The notes below the pieces were generated by a model that saw only the letters and a program-made list of their open reading frames with translations, searched no databases and was not told where the DNA came from. The position numbers and the translations under genes were made by a program. Shown here piece by piece: positions 16,268 to 25,237 of a DNA stretch of 64,000 bases; position 1 is the stretch's first letter; every line of letters begins with the position of its first letter. Origin of the DNA: Chitinophaga rupis (GTDB lineage Bacteria > Bacteroidota > Bacteroidia > Chitinophagales > Chitinophagaceae); NCBI RefSeq assembly GCF_900109685.1, contig NZ_FOBB01000002.1, forward strand, positions 924,085 to 988,084. The letters run 5' to 3'.

Positions 16268-17791
16268 ATGCTATTTCAAGGATACATACCCGATTTGCCG
16301 TTTAAGCGATGGATATGGCAGGATAAGGAGAACCGCCTGGTGCTTTGTATATCTGTTACGATTATTATACTGCAGTTTGCTGTGTTTAAGGTGCTGTACC
16401 CGTTTCCGAATTTTATGCCGCCGGATTCCAATTCCTATATAGAGGCTGCCTATAGCAATCAACTTATTAATATATGGGCTATAGGTTATTCCAAGTTTCT
16501 CCGGCTATTCAGCAGCTTTACCAACTCCCATTTTGCGTTGGTCTTGTTCCAGTATATTCTATTACAGACCTGCGTACTATATTTTTTATATACTATAAAG
16601 TACCTGTTGTATCCGGGTAAATGGTTTTTCCGCCTGGCAGTTGCCGGTACTATACTAAACCCATTGTTGCTGCATATCAGCAATTTTATATCCAGCGATG
16701 CGATTTTTACTGCTTTAAGCCTGTTATGGTTTACACAACTTTTATGGATCCTTTATAAACCTCATCAAAGATTGTTACTGTTTCATGCGCTGGTTTTGCT
16801 GTTGGCGTTTACGGTGCGTTATAATGCAGTCTTTTACCCAATGATAAGTGTTGTGGTTATCTTTTTTACAGACCTGCGGAAACGCGTTAAGGTGATCGGC
16901 ATCGGCAGTATTGTATTTTTACTGGGCGCTTTTACTGGACGAACGGAATACCAATATTATGTAGAAACCGGTACTTTCCAATACTCCGCCTTTGGTGGGT
17001 GGTTAATAGGATCCAATGCGCTATACGGCTATGCCTATGCCAAGCCGCTGCCAACGGATGAAGTTCCGGAAAAATACCGGCAACTCCATGCCATAGTGAA
17101 CCGGCATATGGACTCTATACGATATTTACCTGAAAGGCCGGATGCCGAAGTAGCCATTTATTATTTCTGGAATTTTAAGTCGCCTTTACTGGAGTATATG
17201 TACCAGAAATGGAATAGTGATACCACTACGGGCTATTTTAAACGCTGGGCTACTATGGCACCGCTTTATGCCGGCTACGGAAGGTACCTGGTGCAACATT
17301 ATCCGATACTATATTTAAAGTATTACGTGTGGCCCAACTTCGTAAAATACTATGCCCCGCCTGCAAAATTTATGGCATCCTACAACCTGGGTGGGCAAAC
17401 GGTTGCACCTATAACCGTTACCTGGTTTGGATTGAAAAATAACAAGATATCCACTTATTTCAAGGATAAGACAATTAAGATCAGCGATTACTTTACTGCA
17501 TTAACCGCATTCACTAACATTTTTTTTGCGCTGGGATTTATATCCTTTATTTACCTGACCGGTTTTAATAGATCGGTTCCTTATGCCAAACATATTTTAT
17601 GGTGGATGTTTACTGTATGGATTGGTAATATGGTTTTCAGCGTATTGTCTGCGCCTATTGAATTGAGGTATCAAATTTTTCCTATGATCATTACATTGGT
17701 ATTCGGCGTACTGTTAACCAACTTTATGGTACGGGAAATACGCTCTGTTTCTAACGAAAATCTAGCATCATCACCTGCTTACCTAAAATAA
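16268..17791 (+). CDS. Polytopic membrane protein, GT-C glycosyltransferase-like (paralogue 2)
   Basis: A 507-residue paralogue of the preceding gene with the same topology. It has a first-loop acidic motif PPDSNSYIEAAY, conserved LLAFTVRYNAVFYP, a soluble loop with FGGWLIGSNALYGYAY, and YLKYYVWPNFVKYYAPP. Divergence between the two is large, so the duplication is old and the two may act on different acceptors or in sequence. It lies 6 bp before the thioredoxin-like lipoprotein gene, so it is the fourth gene of one operon. Export-side glycosyl transfer is an inference from topology and the DPM1-like gene. Confidence 0.75.
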   Translation: MLFQGYIPDLPFKRWIWQDKENRLVLCISVTIIILQFAVFKVLYPFPNFMPPDSNSYIEAAYSNQLINIWAIGYSKFLRLFSSFTNSHFALVLFQYILLQTCVLYFLYTIKYLLYPGKWFFRLAVAGTILNPLLLHISNFISSDAIFTALSLLWFTQLLWILYKPHQRLLLFHALVLLLAFTVRYNAVFYPMISVVVIFFTDLRKRVKVIGIGSIVFLLGAFTGRTEYQYYVETGTFQYSAFGGWLIGSNALYGYAYAKPLPTDEVPEKYRQLHAIVNRHMDSIRYLPERPDAEVAIYYFWNFKSPLLEYMYQKWNSDTTTGYFKRWATMAPLYAGYGRYLVQHYPILYLKYYVWPNFVKYYAPPAKFMASYNLGGQTVAPITVTWFGLKNNKISTYFKDKTIKISDYFTALTAFTNIFFALGFISFIYLTGFNRSVPYAKHILWWMFTVWIGNMVFSVLSAPIELRYQIFPMIITLVFGVLLTNFMVREIRSVSNENLASSPAYLK

Positions 17792-17797
17792 TTTAAT

Positions 17798-18295
17798 ATG
17801 AAATTTTTAGCATTTTTATTAGCTGTGTGGCTCTTTTATGGTTGCTCAAACAACAACAAGAAGCCGGTGGTTACCGGATTTGAAGGGAAACCCTTACCGA
17901 CATTCAGTTTATTACTACCTGATAGCGCTACTTATTTTAACACCAGGGATATTCCAGCGGGAAAGCCTATAGCGATGTTTTATTACAGCCCACGTTGCCC
18001 TTATTCCCACCAACAGATGGAAGAGATTATTGCAAATATTGATCGATTAAAGGATATACAGTTTTACATATTTACATCTTTCCCGTTTCAGGAGATGAAA
18101 GGATTTTACAATGAGTATAAGATAGATCAATATTCCAATATAAAAATGGGACTTGATTCAAGTGCGTTTTTTGGCAATTATTATTCTGCGCCTGGAGTGC
18201 CTTATATGACAATATATGGGAAGGATAAGAAGTTAAAGGAGGCATTTGTGGGAGAAGTGAGCGGAGGGCAGATATTGGCAGTGGCTGGGCATTAG
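17798..18295 (+). CDS. Thioredoxin-like (TlpA/AhpC fold) lipoprotein
   Basis: A 165-residue protein with a lipoprotein signal (FLAVWLFYGCSNN; lipobox Cys near residue 16). A thioredoxin fold follows: PIAMFYYSPRCPYSHQQMEEI, then GVPYMTIYGKDKKL with the cis-proline. Only one active-site cysteine is present (RCPYSH), as in monothiol TlpA-like or AhpC/TSA-like proteins. It should sit in the periplasm or on the outer membrane and handle thiols or cysteine-containing peptides. It ends the LanKC operon and is followed by decayed and intact Cys-rich exported peptides. A fragment of a second copy of its 3' part is found at 18846-18910. Confidence 0.8.
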   Translation: MKFLAFLLAVWLFYGCSNNNKKPVVTGFEGKPLPTFSLLLPDSATYFNTRDIPAGKPIAMFYYSPRCPYSHQQMEEIIANIDRLKDIQFYIFTSFPFQEMKGFYNEYKIDQYSNIKMGLDSSAFFGNYYSAPGVPYMTIYGKDKKLKEAFVGEVSGGQILAVAGH

Positions 18296-18403
18296 GGATC
18301 TTTATTAGAATCACTTAGCAGAATAGGAGGTATAAGGCCAGAACCGAACCTATTTATAATCTTGGAATATTAAAATGACTTCTTCATTTAAAGCATAATT
18401 ATT

Positions 18404-18654
18404 ATGGAGAAGACAAAAAGTGTATTAGTGGCTATTACTGTAATGGCATCAATTGGCGGGATATTGGTTTTTAAGGAAAGAATGTATTAATAATCTTATT
18501 GTGTACGAGCAAATGCTGGAGGTGCTGGTATATGTACTACCTATCTTGTAGATAGGGCGGTATAGTAAGGTGCTGTTATACAATAACTAATAATACGGCT
18601 AGTTGTAGGAATGTAGGCTGTACGAAAGCCACTTTTCTGGGCCCTGAGTGGTAA
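18404..18654 (+). pseudogene. Decayed DUF6520-type exported peptide gene
   Basis: The frame starts MEKTKSVLVAITVMASIGG, a signal peptide closely like that of the intact gene at 19052. It hits two stops after FKERMY. The same frame then continues as SYCVRANAGGAGICTTYLV, matching YCIKTTDNGGGVCTTSLQG of the intact copy. After a frame change TNNTASCRNVGCTKATFLG matches its C-terminal Cys pair. All four cysteines are recognisable. It is broken by nonsense codons and a frameshift. The signal peptide plus 28-codon stub might still be translated. Confidence 0.75.
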
Positions 18655-18785
18655 GTATTCAGTTGTAGTTGCGTAGATGATAATTATGTTGATCAGCCAG
18701 AGCCAGGATATTAAGCTGGTAGTTTCAGTGAATTCGTCGATAAATTAAAGTTAAAGTTCTTTTAATGATTTAAGAAAATATTATT

Positions 18786-18910
18786 ATGAAGAAAGTGAAA
18801 ATTATGTTGACAGCTATTACTGTAGTACCGCTATTTTGCACTGGGGTCAATATATGACGATGTATAGCAAGGAAAAGAAGATAGGACCGGATTTTGGGAA
18901 TAGATATTAG
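18786..18910 (+). pseudogene. Chimeric remnant: DUF6520-type 5' end joined to thioredoxin-lipoprotein 3' end
   Basis: It begins MKKVKIMLTAITVV, a third copy of the peptide signal sequence. After about 20 codons and a frame change the sequence becomes YMTMYSKEKKIGPDF, a copy of YMTIYGKDKKLKEAF from the thioredoxin-like lipoprotein at 17798. It thus joins parts of two neighbouring genes, showing that a lipoprotein-peptide unit was once repeated here and then partly deleted. Confidence 0.65.
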
Positions 18911-19051
18911 TTGCGGCCCACTACTAAGAGTCTTTATTTGTAATAACCACACTGATCAGGAGGTTTAAAAAAGGGGAAGCCGAAAACCTTTATAAATGAG
19001 TAGGCATATTTAAAATTAAAGTTAGCTTTTGATTTTAAAAGCACAATTATT

Positions 19052-19306
19052 ATGAAAAGAGTAAAAATTATGTTAGCAGCTATTACAGTATTAGCATCTG
19101 TTGGTGGTGCACTAGCTTTTAAGGCGAAAACATTTAGCCAATTCTATTGTATAAAGACAACTGACAATGGTGGCGGTGTTTGTACAACATCTTTACAAGG
19201 AAAACCAGGTGGTGATACGTTTTATTATTATACTCTTACTATTACTCCTACTCTTTGTAATCAAAACACTCGTTGTACTAGATCAATACGTCTAGTTCAT
19301 GAATAA
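19052..19306 (+). CDS. Exported Cys/Ser/Thr-rich small peptide (DUF6520-type), candidate lanthipeptide substrate
   Basis: An 84-residue peptide. Residues 1-23 form a classical signal peptide (KIMLAAITVLASVGGALAF). The mature part is rich in Thr/Ser/Gly and has four Cys in two pairs (YCIKTTDNGGGVCTTS and TLCNQNTRCTRS). It resembles DUF6520 peptides, which in Bacteroidota are often found by thiol-redox genes. It is the only intact copy of three. Distance from the LanKC operon end is about 750 bp, filled by the two decayed copies. Ser/Thr next to Cys would suit lanthionine formation, but a Sec signal instead of a class III leader argues for caution. A strong terminator follows. Confidence 0.65.
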   Translation: MKRVKIMLAAITVLASVGGALAFKAKTFSQFYCIKTTDNGGGVCTTSLQGKPGGDTFYYYTLTITPTLCNQNTRCTRSIRLVHE

Positions 19307-19320
19307 ATAACAGTTTACTG

Positions 19321-19370
19321 GGGCTGACCCGAGAATAAAAAAAGGCTTTTAGGTCGGCCCCATTTTTTTA
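19321..19370 (+). terminator. Rho-independent terminator after the small peptide gene
   Basis: Stem GGGGCTGACC (19321-19330) with GGTCGGCCCC (19353-19362), one G-T pair, a 22-base loop, then seven T. It starts 15 bp after the peptide stop codon. Confidence 0.8.
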
Positions 19371-19598
19371 AGAGATTTTTAAGGGATAACAGATGAATAT
19401 CGCAATTTCGAGAGATTGTTTTTTGTTTAAATGGGGGTTTTGAAGCTATAACAGGCCAAACTCAGTTTTGACTTTTAGGAGGCTGTTAATTTAACTGTGT
19501 AAGGTTCCGTGTTTAGATAACTGCCCAAAGGTAAAAGGTTAAGATTACAACGCTGTTTGCCCAAAAAATTGATAAACGGTAAGAGCATAATGGGCCAG

Positions 19599-20197
19599 TC
19601 TCGCTGTGTACTGCCCTCCAGAACTTAGACAAGGTTTAAGATAGTTAAGCGGCTTGAGTTCGATATTTTACCGGGCTCAGGCCTTTTAATTTTAATTTTA
19701 TTCTGTCATTATTGTAATAGTCAATGTAATGAACGATTTGTCGTTTCAAGGATGCGATTGAATCAAATTTATTAAGATAAAATAGCTCCGACTTTATAAC
19801 GCTGAAAAAATTCTCCATGACAGCATTCTCCTGACAGTTACCTTTCCGAGACATGCTTTGTCTGATTCTGCTATCACGTAGGGCCGTTTGATATTGTTTC
19901 ATCTGGTATTGCCAACCCTGATCTGAATGTAAGATGGGCTTAGCTCCAGATGGCAGTTTTATAAGCGCTTTTTGCAGCATATCCATCGTTTGATTAAAGC
20001 TTTTTACCTCCCACTGAGAACTCAGTTACATCTGTGACCCATTTCTGGTAAGGCTTGCGCGTCTTAAAATTGCGGTGTAGCAGGTTCCGAGCTATTTTGC
20101 CCTGTTGGCCTTTATAGGATTTATTTTTTTTATCCTAACTACACTTTTGAGACCACACTCATGCATTATTTTCCACACGGTCTTGTGATTGACACTC
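19599..20197 (-). mobile_element. IS3-family (IS150-like) remnant with broken transposase
   Basis: Minus-strand reading gives the C-terminal half of an IS3 OrfB integrase: SVNHKTVWKIMHECGLKS, then (frameshifted) [20 protein letters not shown] and [15 protein letters not shown] jump follows to MDMLQKALIKLPSGAKPILHSDQGWQYQ at 19986, then NAVMENFFSVIKSELF and HYIDYYNNDRIKLKLKGLSPVKYR, ending at 19645. Between GGKKL and MDMLQ about 25 codons are missing. An IS end-like sequence TGTACTGCCCTCCAGAACTT lies near 19603. The 5' half is absent, replaced by the IS21 fragment at about 20198. Nothing recognisable lies in 19371-19598 except possible further IS-end debris. Confidence 0.8.
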
Positions 20198-20610
20198 AAA
20201 CTGGATGGCTCTTACCTGAAACTGCTCAATCACTTCGAACACCAATCGCTGGTTATTCTGGATGATTTTGGACTGCAGCCTATGCAACAGGAAGTAAAGC
20301 TCGCCTTACTGCAAATACTGGAGGAAAGGCATGGAAAAAGAAGCACAATCATCACCTCCCAGATGCCGACAGGCACCTGGCACGAATACATCAATGAGCC
20401 TACCATAGCGGATGCAATTAAGGACAGATTGACAGCCACCGCCCATCGCGTAGAACTTACCGGAGAATCTATGAGAAGAAAAATAAGGTAAAATAAAAAT
20501 TACCTCGCTATCTTTAAAATGCTTATAAACGCTCTTTATAATACTGCTTCATCAACCATTGCGAGTTGGGTCAACATCACCCGGAACATAGGGGTCAAGA
20601 TCACCGGAAT
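20198..20610 (+). mobile_element. IS21-family remnant: istB 3' fragment plus right end repeats
   Basis: Plus-strand codons from about 20198 read DGSYLKLLNHFEHQSLVILDDFGLQPM, then LLQILEERHGKRSTIITSQM and TIADAIKDRLTATAHRVEL, the C-terminal third of IstB, the IS21 helper ATPase, ending at 20491. The Walker A part and istA are missing. At 20568-20586 and 20592-20609 are two copies of GGGTCAAnATCACCsGGAA-like sequence, the repeats usual at IS21 ends. The fragment abuts the IS3 remnant without spacer, so one element inserted in or recombined with the other. Confidence 0.8.
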
Positions 20611-20890
20611 TTATAGGGACTTCATATAACTGGCAATTTTCTTGCTGTCCAGGAATTCATTGGTTTCTTGGGTACCAAAAATACTATCAGCGATAATAGC
20701 GGCCGTTTCATAACCTTCATGATTAGCACTACGTCTTATACGTTTTGTAGCTGCTGTGTCGATAACCTTATTTAATTTATCTGTTTTTAACGCTTCACTT
20801 ACTGACGTTTTTTGTCAGATATCTTGGGTGGAAATCTCTGTCTGGGCTTGCTTAATCGTAACGCTATTTGTGCTTACTAAGTTTAGATTT
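20611..20890 (-). pseudogene. Unrecognised gene 3' remnant next to the IS21 end
   Basis: A minus-strand frame reads NSVTIKQAQTEISTQDI, then an in-frame TGA, then QKTSVSEALKTDKLNKVID, TKRIRRSANHEGYETAAII and ADSIFGTQETNEFLDSKK, ending at TAA 20611-20613. It is helix-rich and probably the tail of a gene interrupted by the IS21 insertion. Family not recognised. The rest of 20891-21016 holds no gene that I can support. Confidence 0.45.
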
Positions 20891-21016
20891 CGTCAATGAA
20901 CTAGCAATTTAAGGCTGCCAAATATTGCCCGAATTTTATAATTTGCTGTACCTGAATTTTGGGATGAAAGCCGACGAGGAGGCTTTGTTGGATCTATACC
21001 CGTCGCTCTTATCTAG

Positions 21017-23767
21017 CTAGTTTTTGTACTCTAATTCATAACCGTTGTCTATTCCTTTTAGTCTTGCTGGAATTCCCTGTGTCATCCATCGGGGAGCAGG
21101 TGTGTTTTTTAAATAATGGTCAAAAAATTGCGTTACTCTTATGGAAAAATCAATTCTGTCATTACCCCAAACACCGTGATTACCATCATCATACTGCAGC
21201 ATCCAAGCAGGCTTTTCTAATCGTCGCAGTGCTATAAACATTTCTACAGCCTGCTGCCACGGAACTGCATCATCACTTTTACTGTGAAAAATGATAAGTG
21301 GCGTAGTTACTTTGTCCGCTTTCAAAACTGGGGAATTTTCAATATATAGATTTGGATCATCCCATAATGTTTTGCCTATTTGGTTTTCCAAAGAGGGTAG
21401 GCGGCTTGATTCGCTATATGCTTTACCTGCTAACTGAAGTGAAGAGCTAATCCAGTTACTAGTGCCGGCACCTTCCAGTGCAGCAGCGAATAAATCGGTA
21501 TGTGTAACAATGTAGTTTGTTTCAAAACCAGCAAAGCTATGGCCATTGATGCCTATATGTTTGGAATCTACATAGGATAATCTGCTAAGCCACTGGGCAG
21601 CGGCTACAATGGAGTTATATGCACTTTGCCCCATTCTGCCGAATGTATAATGAATGTCTGGAGTAAAGACAAGATATCCTCGGCTAACAAACCATGCTAT
21701 ATCAATATTGGCACTCATTAATTCCGGGGCAGGAAATTGGTATAAACGGCCAGACATCTGTTGATAATAGTTAAATATTACCGGATAACGTTTGTTTGGA
21801 TCAAAATTTTCTGGTTTATATAAGATTCCCTCTGTGGGGATACTATCCAGCTGTTTCCATGAAACAAGTTCGGCGCTTAGCCAGTTGTATGCTTTTTGGG
21901 GCTGCAGAGTAGTTAACGGTTTATAATTCACAAAATCCTTGGTTAAAAAATAATTAGGTGCATCGGCAGCCGTTTGACGTTTTACGATCCAAATATTAAC
22001 ATCTTGAGCCTTTAAGGGAGCCATTCCGTTATCAAATGAGTGATCCAAACCGGGGACCTGACCTGGATAATAAAATAAGGTATAAGGTCCCATAGATAAT
22101 AACTGTGGATTGCCGGACTTATTAGACTGTTTGTAATAAAATCCATTATATTTATTGTTGACATTAAAAGCGGTTAATAACAAAATGGAATTTTTCTTAT
22201 AAACGACAGCGTCGTAGAAAATGTCTGTTTCATTTACTATTCTGAATTTCATGTTTTTTAACTTACCATATCCATTTGTGATATTTATAGGGAAGCCATT
22301 CCCTGAAGGATCCAATTTCCAAATGTCATAGTTGTCATATATAAATAGTGCTTCATCATTCTCTTGCCAGCCGGCTATGCCAACAGGGAATTTAGGGATA
22401 CTAGCTGGTTCCCTATGCATAAACATGTTGTCCTCAGCCAATAAATCAGCTGGAATTTCTCTGGAGATATTAACTGTTTTTCCGGTATTCAAGTCGCAAC
22501 TATAAAAGCTACCTGCTTTAAGATCATAATAAATCAGATATTTGCCAGCGGGGGAAAAATAAAATAAGGAATAGCCCTTTGTTGGTATTGATTTACTAGA
22601 ACCGTCTTTCAGTGATACTAGCCACTTGGGCGAAATAGAGTTGCCATAAAACTCGCCCATCCAAAAGCGGTCTCCTGCAGTGTCTATTTTCGTTACAACA
22701 AAATCACCCGTTATAGGGGTTGCTATAATCTTTTCATGTTCCCTTTCAAGGCGCACTACGTAATCTGAATTTGTATTAATTACTGCCGTATATGTAATTG
22801 GTTTTAGTGTTAGAAGTTGTGTAGACTGTAATATGGTATCTTTATAGCTCCAAATATCAACATTTGTACCACCCGGTTCTGTTATGGAAGTCCAAGGAGA
22901 TTGGAGCCGGAAGTAAATATAACGGCTATCTTTACTAAAGTTTAATAAAGTATTACTAATTGAGAGACCGGCGCTTATGCCAGGAGAGAAGTTAGTTGCC
23001 TTGATAACAGCTTTTGGTTGCCCGTTTTTATAATACCAAATGGTGTTAACTTTTATCTCATCTCTATTTTCTTGTACTATAAATGCCGCTTGAGTACCTG
23101 TGTAATCGAGTTTATAATTTACTACCTTCGTATCTTGATGAGAACTATCAAAACTAGTCCAAATATTTTTAGTATTTAGATCCGCCAAGTTCACCCATTG
23201 TAGACTGGTGGTCTTATCTTGGCAAGAAAATATTGTTAATAGCAACACATTTGCATTATTGTCAAATTCGTAATCTTTTACATGAATGTATCGCCTTTCA
23301 GCACCGGTTAAAAGATTTCGTAGTACTAACACCATACTGTCACCTTTTAATTGGTAGGCTAGCCATTTTCCTTTATCTGCCTGCGGTTGCTTCTGAGAGA
23401 TAACCTTTGGTATACGCCAAAGGTTGCTAGTGCCTAGCTTTAAGAAGGAAAGTGTATCACTCGTCATAAATACGAATGTTTTACTGTCTTTTGAAAATGA
23501 TACATTGACAGCTCCGATACACTCCTTTTTCCAGGACGAGCCAGTAGCTTGAATAACCAGCGTATTGTTGCTAAATGGTTGATTTTTTATATCATAGTCA
23601 AAGTATTTGCCATTGTTGCTTATAGTAAGATTATCTCCTAAACAAGTCCACGTACTAATGGCCGCAGTATCAATTATAGTTTTTTTTATTTTTTCGGTGT
23701 CGGTGGCTTGGGCTAATAGGTTCGTACTTAAGAATATTAGAAAAAAGAAAATACAATTGCGTTTCAT
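21017..23767 (-). CDS. Prolyl oligopeptidase family (S9) serine peptidase, exported
   Basis: A 916-residue protein with an N-terminal signal peptide (CIFFFLIFLSTNLLAQA). Residues 25-620 are beta-propeller-like WD-type repeats. The C-terminal alpha/beta hydrolase domain carries the nucleophile motif GHSFAG (Ser about 744), the Asp region HSKSDDAVPWQQ and the His in DGNHGVWG, all in the S9 order. Expected activity: cleavage of short peptides, perhaps after proline or dipeptidyl, in the periplasm. It is the last gene of a SusCD locus that has no carbohydrate-active enzyme, suggesting that the imported substrate is peptide. The gap to the preceding thioredoxin gene is 140 bp. Confidence 0.9.
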   Translation of the reverse strand: MKRNCIFFFLIFLSTNLLAQATDTEKIKKTIIDTAAISTWTCLGDNLTISNNGKYFDYDIKNQPFSNNTLVIQATGSSWKKECIGAVNVSFSKDSKTFVFMTSDTLSFLKLGTSNLWRIPKVISQKQPQADKGKWLAYQLKGDSMVLVLRNLLTGAERRYIHVKDYEFDNNANVLLLTIFSCQDKTTSLQWVNLADLNTKNIWTSFDSSHQDTKVVNYKLDYTGTQAAFIVQENRDEIKVNTIWYYKNGQPKAVIKATNFSPGISAGLSISNTLLNFSKDSRYIYFRLQSPWTSITEPGGTNVDIWSYKDTILQSTQLLTLKPITYTAVINTNSDYVVRLEREHEKIIATPITGDFVVTKIDTAGDRFWMGEFYGNSISPKWLVSLKDGSSKSIPTKGYSLFYFSPAGKYLIYYDLKAGSFYSCDLNTGKTVNISREIPADLLAEDNMFMHREPASIPKFPVGIAGWQENDEALFIYDNYDIWKLDPSGNGFPINITNGYGKLKNMKFRIVNETDIFYDAVVYKKNSILLLTAFNVNNKYNGFYYKQSNKSGNPQLLSMGPYTLFYYPGQVPGLDHSFDNGMAPLKAQDVNIWIVKRQTAADAPNYFLTKDFVNYKPLTTLQPQKAYNWLSAELVSWKQLDSIPTEGILYKPENFDPNKRYPVIFNYYQQMSGRLYQFPAPELMSANIDIAWFVSRGYLVFTPDIHYTFGRMGQSAYNSIVAAAQWLSRLSYVDSKHIGINGHSFAGFETNYIVTHTDLFAAALEGAGTSNWISSSLQLAGKAYSESSRLPSLENQIGKTLWDDPNLYIENSPVLKADKVTTPLIIFHSKSDDAVPWQQAVEMFIALRRLEKPAWMLQYDDGNHGVWGNDRIDFSIRVTQFFDHYLKNTPAPRWMTQGIPARLKGIDNGYELEYKN

Positions 23768-23907
23768 GATGAGTTGAGATTTTAGAATCTATTGCCATTG
23801 AATGGCAACAGGATTTAAATACTATAATGGCTATTCGACTACTATAAACAGAGCGATCAATCTTCTATAATTTACGAAACAAGTAGCACTTATTTTAAAG
23901 AGATTGG

Positions 23908-25215
23908 TTACCGAAGAGGTTCACCATTATTCATCTTATCCAAAGTGGCTCTATAAAAGTCTGCTATACGAGTATACACCTCAACTCCAGAAATGCTAGC
24001 AATTGCTTTTTCTTCCCACTGTATTGCCTCTTTAGTACGTCCTGCTTTGTAAAGTAACGTAGCATAGGTGTCCCAAATCATTGCCATCGGCTCACAACAT
24101 TTCCGCTTTATTACACCTTCCATCCATTTAATTACCGTATTTATTTGGTAAATATCATTACTTTCTGCCAAAACTTTACATGAGAAATTATTAAGAGCTG
24201 CATCCATCATTTTATCAGTGGTGTCAGTACCGTATTTTTCTACTTGTTCGATAAAATATTTTATATAAGCAGGTGAGTTTCCATTCTCCAGGTACCAGTC
24301 AACCTTTGCCAATAAAACGGCTCTTTCGGCGTTATAAGAATCATATTTAGCTCTAATTATATCGTATAAAGTATCCCATTCAGGCTCACTACCAAATTTT
24401 GTATTATTAAATAATATTCTAGTTTCCTCCTTTGCCAAAATACGATCTATCGTTTCCTGAGCAACACCTCCTCGTTGCATTACACTATCTACTTTTTGAC
24501 CATTTGGATAAAACAATTTGAAGAACGGATCTTTCGAACTTTGTATGTTAATAGAAAGAAACTCAATTGTAGGTTTATTGTATAGCTCACTTAGCTTCAA
24601 ATGCTGCAAGTGTTTGTAATAATCTCTACGAAGGCTGTCAGCCAATTTTGTCTCCTGAAGATCCGTAGATGTTTTGAACATGTAGGGAATCTTTTGGTAA
24701 TTTTTTTTACCTCTCCTATATGCTACTATCAGTTTGTCATATTCATTGAATGGATCAATATACTTTTTACTAGGGAGTAGTGACGTTTTAGCAATCGAAA
24801 TAAAATCTGCAGTTGACCTCTGACCAATTTCTTTACTCGTAAGTGTTCCATTTGGAGAGATGAATAAGTAAGTTGGGAATGCCTGTATTTTATATTTTCT
24901 GCTGATAGCTTCAGCATCCGAATACCAGTCTTTAATTCTTTTGTCATCTTTAGGTGTTTTGTCAATTTGTACTTTTACTGAAATAAATGTAGCATTCATG
25001 AAATCTCCAACACTTTCTTGGGGATATACTTCTTTCTCCATTGTCCTACAGGGACCGCACCAGGTAGTATAACAATCAACAAAAATATATTTGTTTTCTT
25101 TTTTTGCTTTGGACAATAATTGCTGCCAACTCAACTCTTCTTCAAATTTAATTCCCTTATTCTGCGCGTGTAGGGTAAGCGAAGTACAGATCATTGAAAT
25201 AAGTAGTAATTTCAT
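23908..25215 (-). CDS. Exported thioredoxin-domain protein
   Basis: A 435-residue protein with a signal peptide (LLISMICTSLTLHAQ). Residues 30-155 form a thioredoxin domain with the CxxC site in YTTWCGPCRTMEKEVYP and a cis-Pro region in QAFPTYLFISPNG. The remaining 280 residues are helical with TPR-like character (ATLLYKAGRTKEAIQWEEKAI near the C-terminus). It lies 22 bp after susD and is the third gene of the operon. A thiol-disulfide enzyme next to an oligopeptidase and a nutrient receptor fits reduction of disulfide-containing proteins or peptides before uptake, or folding of the locus products (inference). Confidence 0.88.
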   Translation of the reverse strand: MKLLLISMICTSLTLHAQNKGIKFEEELSWQQLLSKAKKENKYIFVDCYTTWCGPCRTMEKEVYPQESVGDFMNATFISVKVQIDKTPKDDKRIKDWYSDAEAISRKYKIQAFPTYLFISPNGTLTSKEIGQRSTADFISIAKTSLLPSKKYIDPFNEYDKLIVAYRRGKKNYQKIPYMFKTSTDLQETKLADSLRRDYYKHLQHLKLSELYNKPTIEFLSINIQSSKDPFFKLFYPNGQKVDSVMQRGGVAQETIDRILAKEETRILFNNTKFGSEPEWDTLYDIIRAKYDSYNAERAVLLAKVDWYLENGNSPAYIKYFIEQVEKYGTDTTDKMMDAALNNFSCKVLAESNDIYQINTVIKWMEGVIKRKCCEPMAMIWDTYATLLYKAGRTKEAIQWEEKAIASISGVEVYTRIADFYRATLDKMNNGEPLR

Positions 25216-25237
25216 ATTATCATTATTCGTTTATTTT

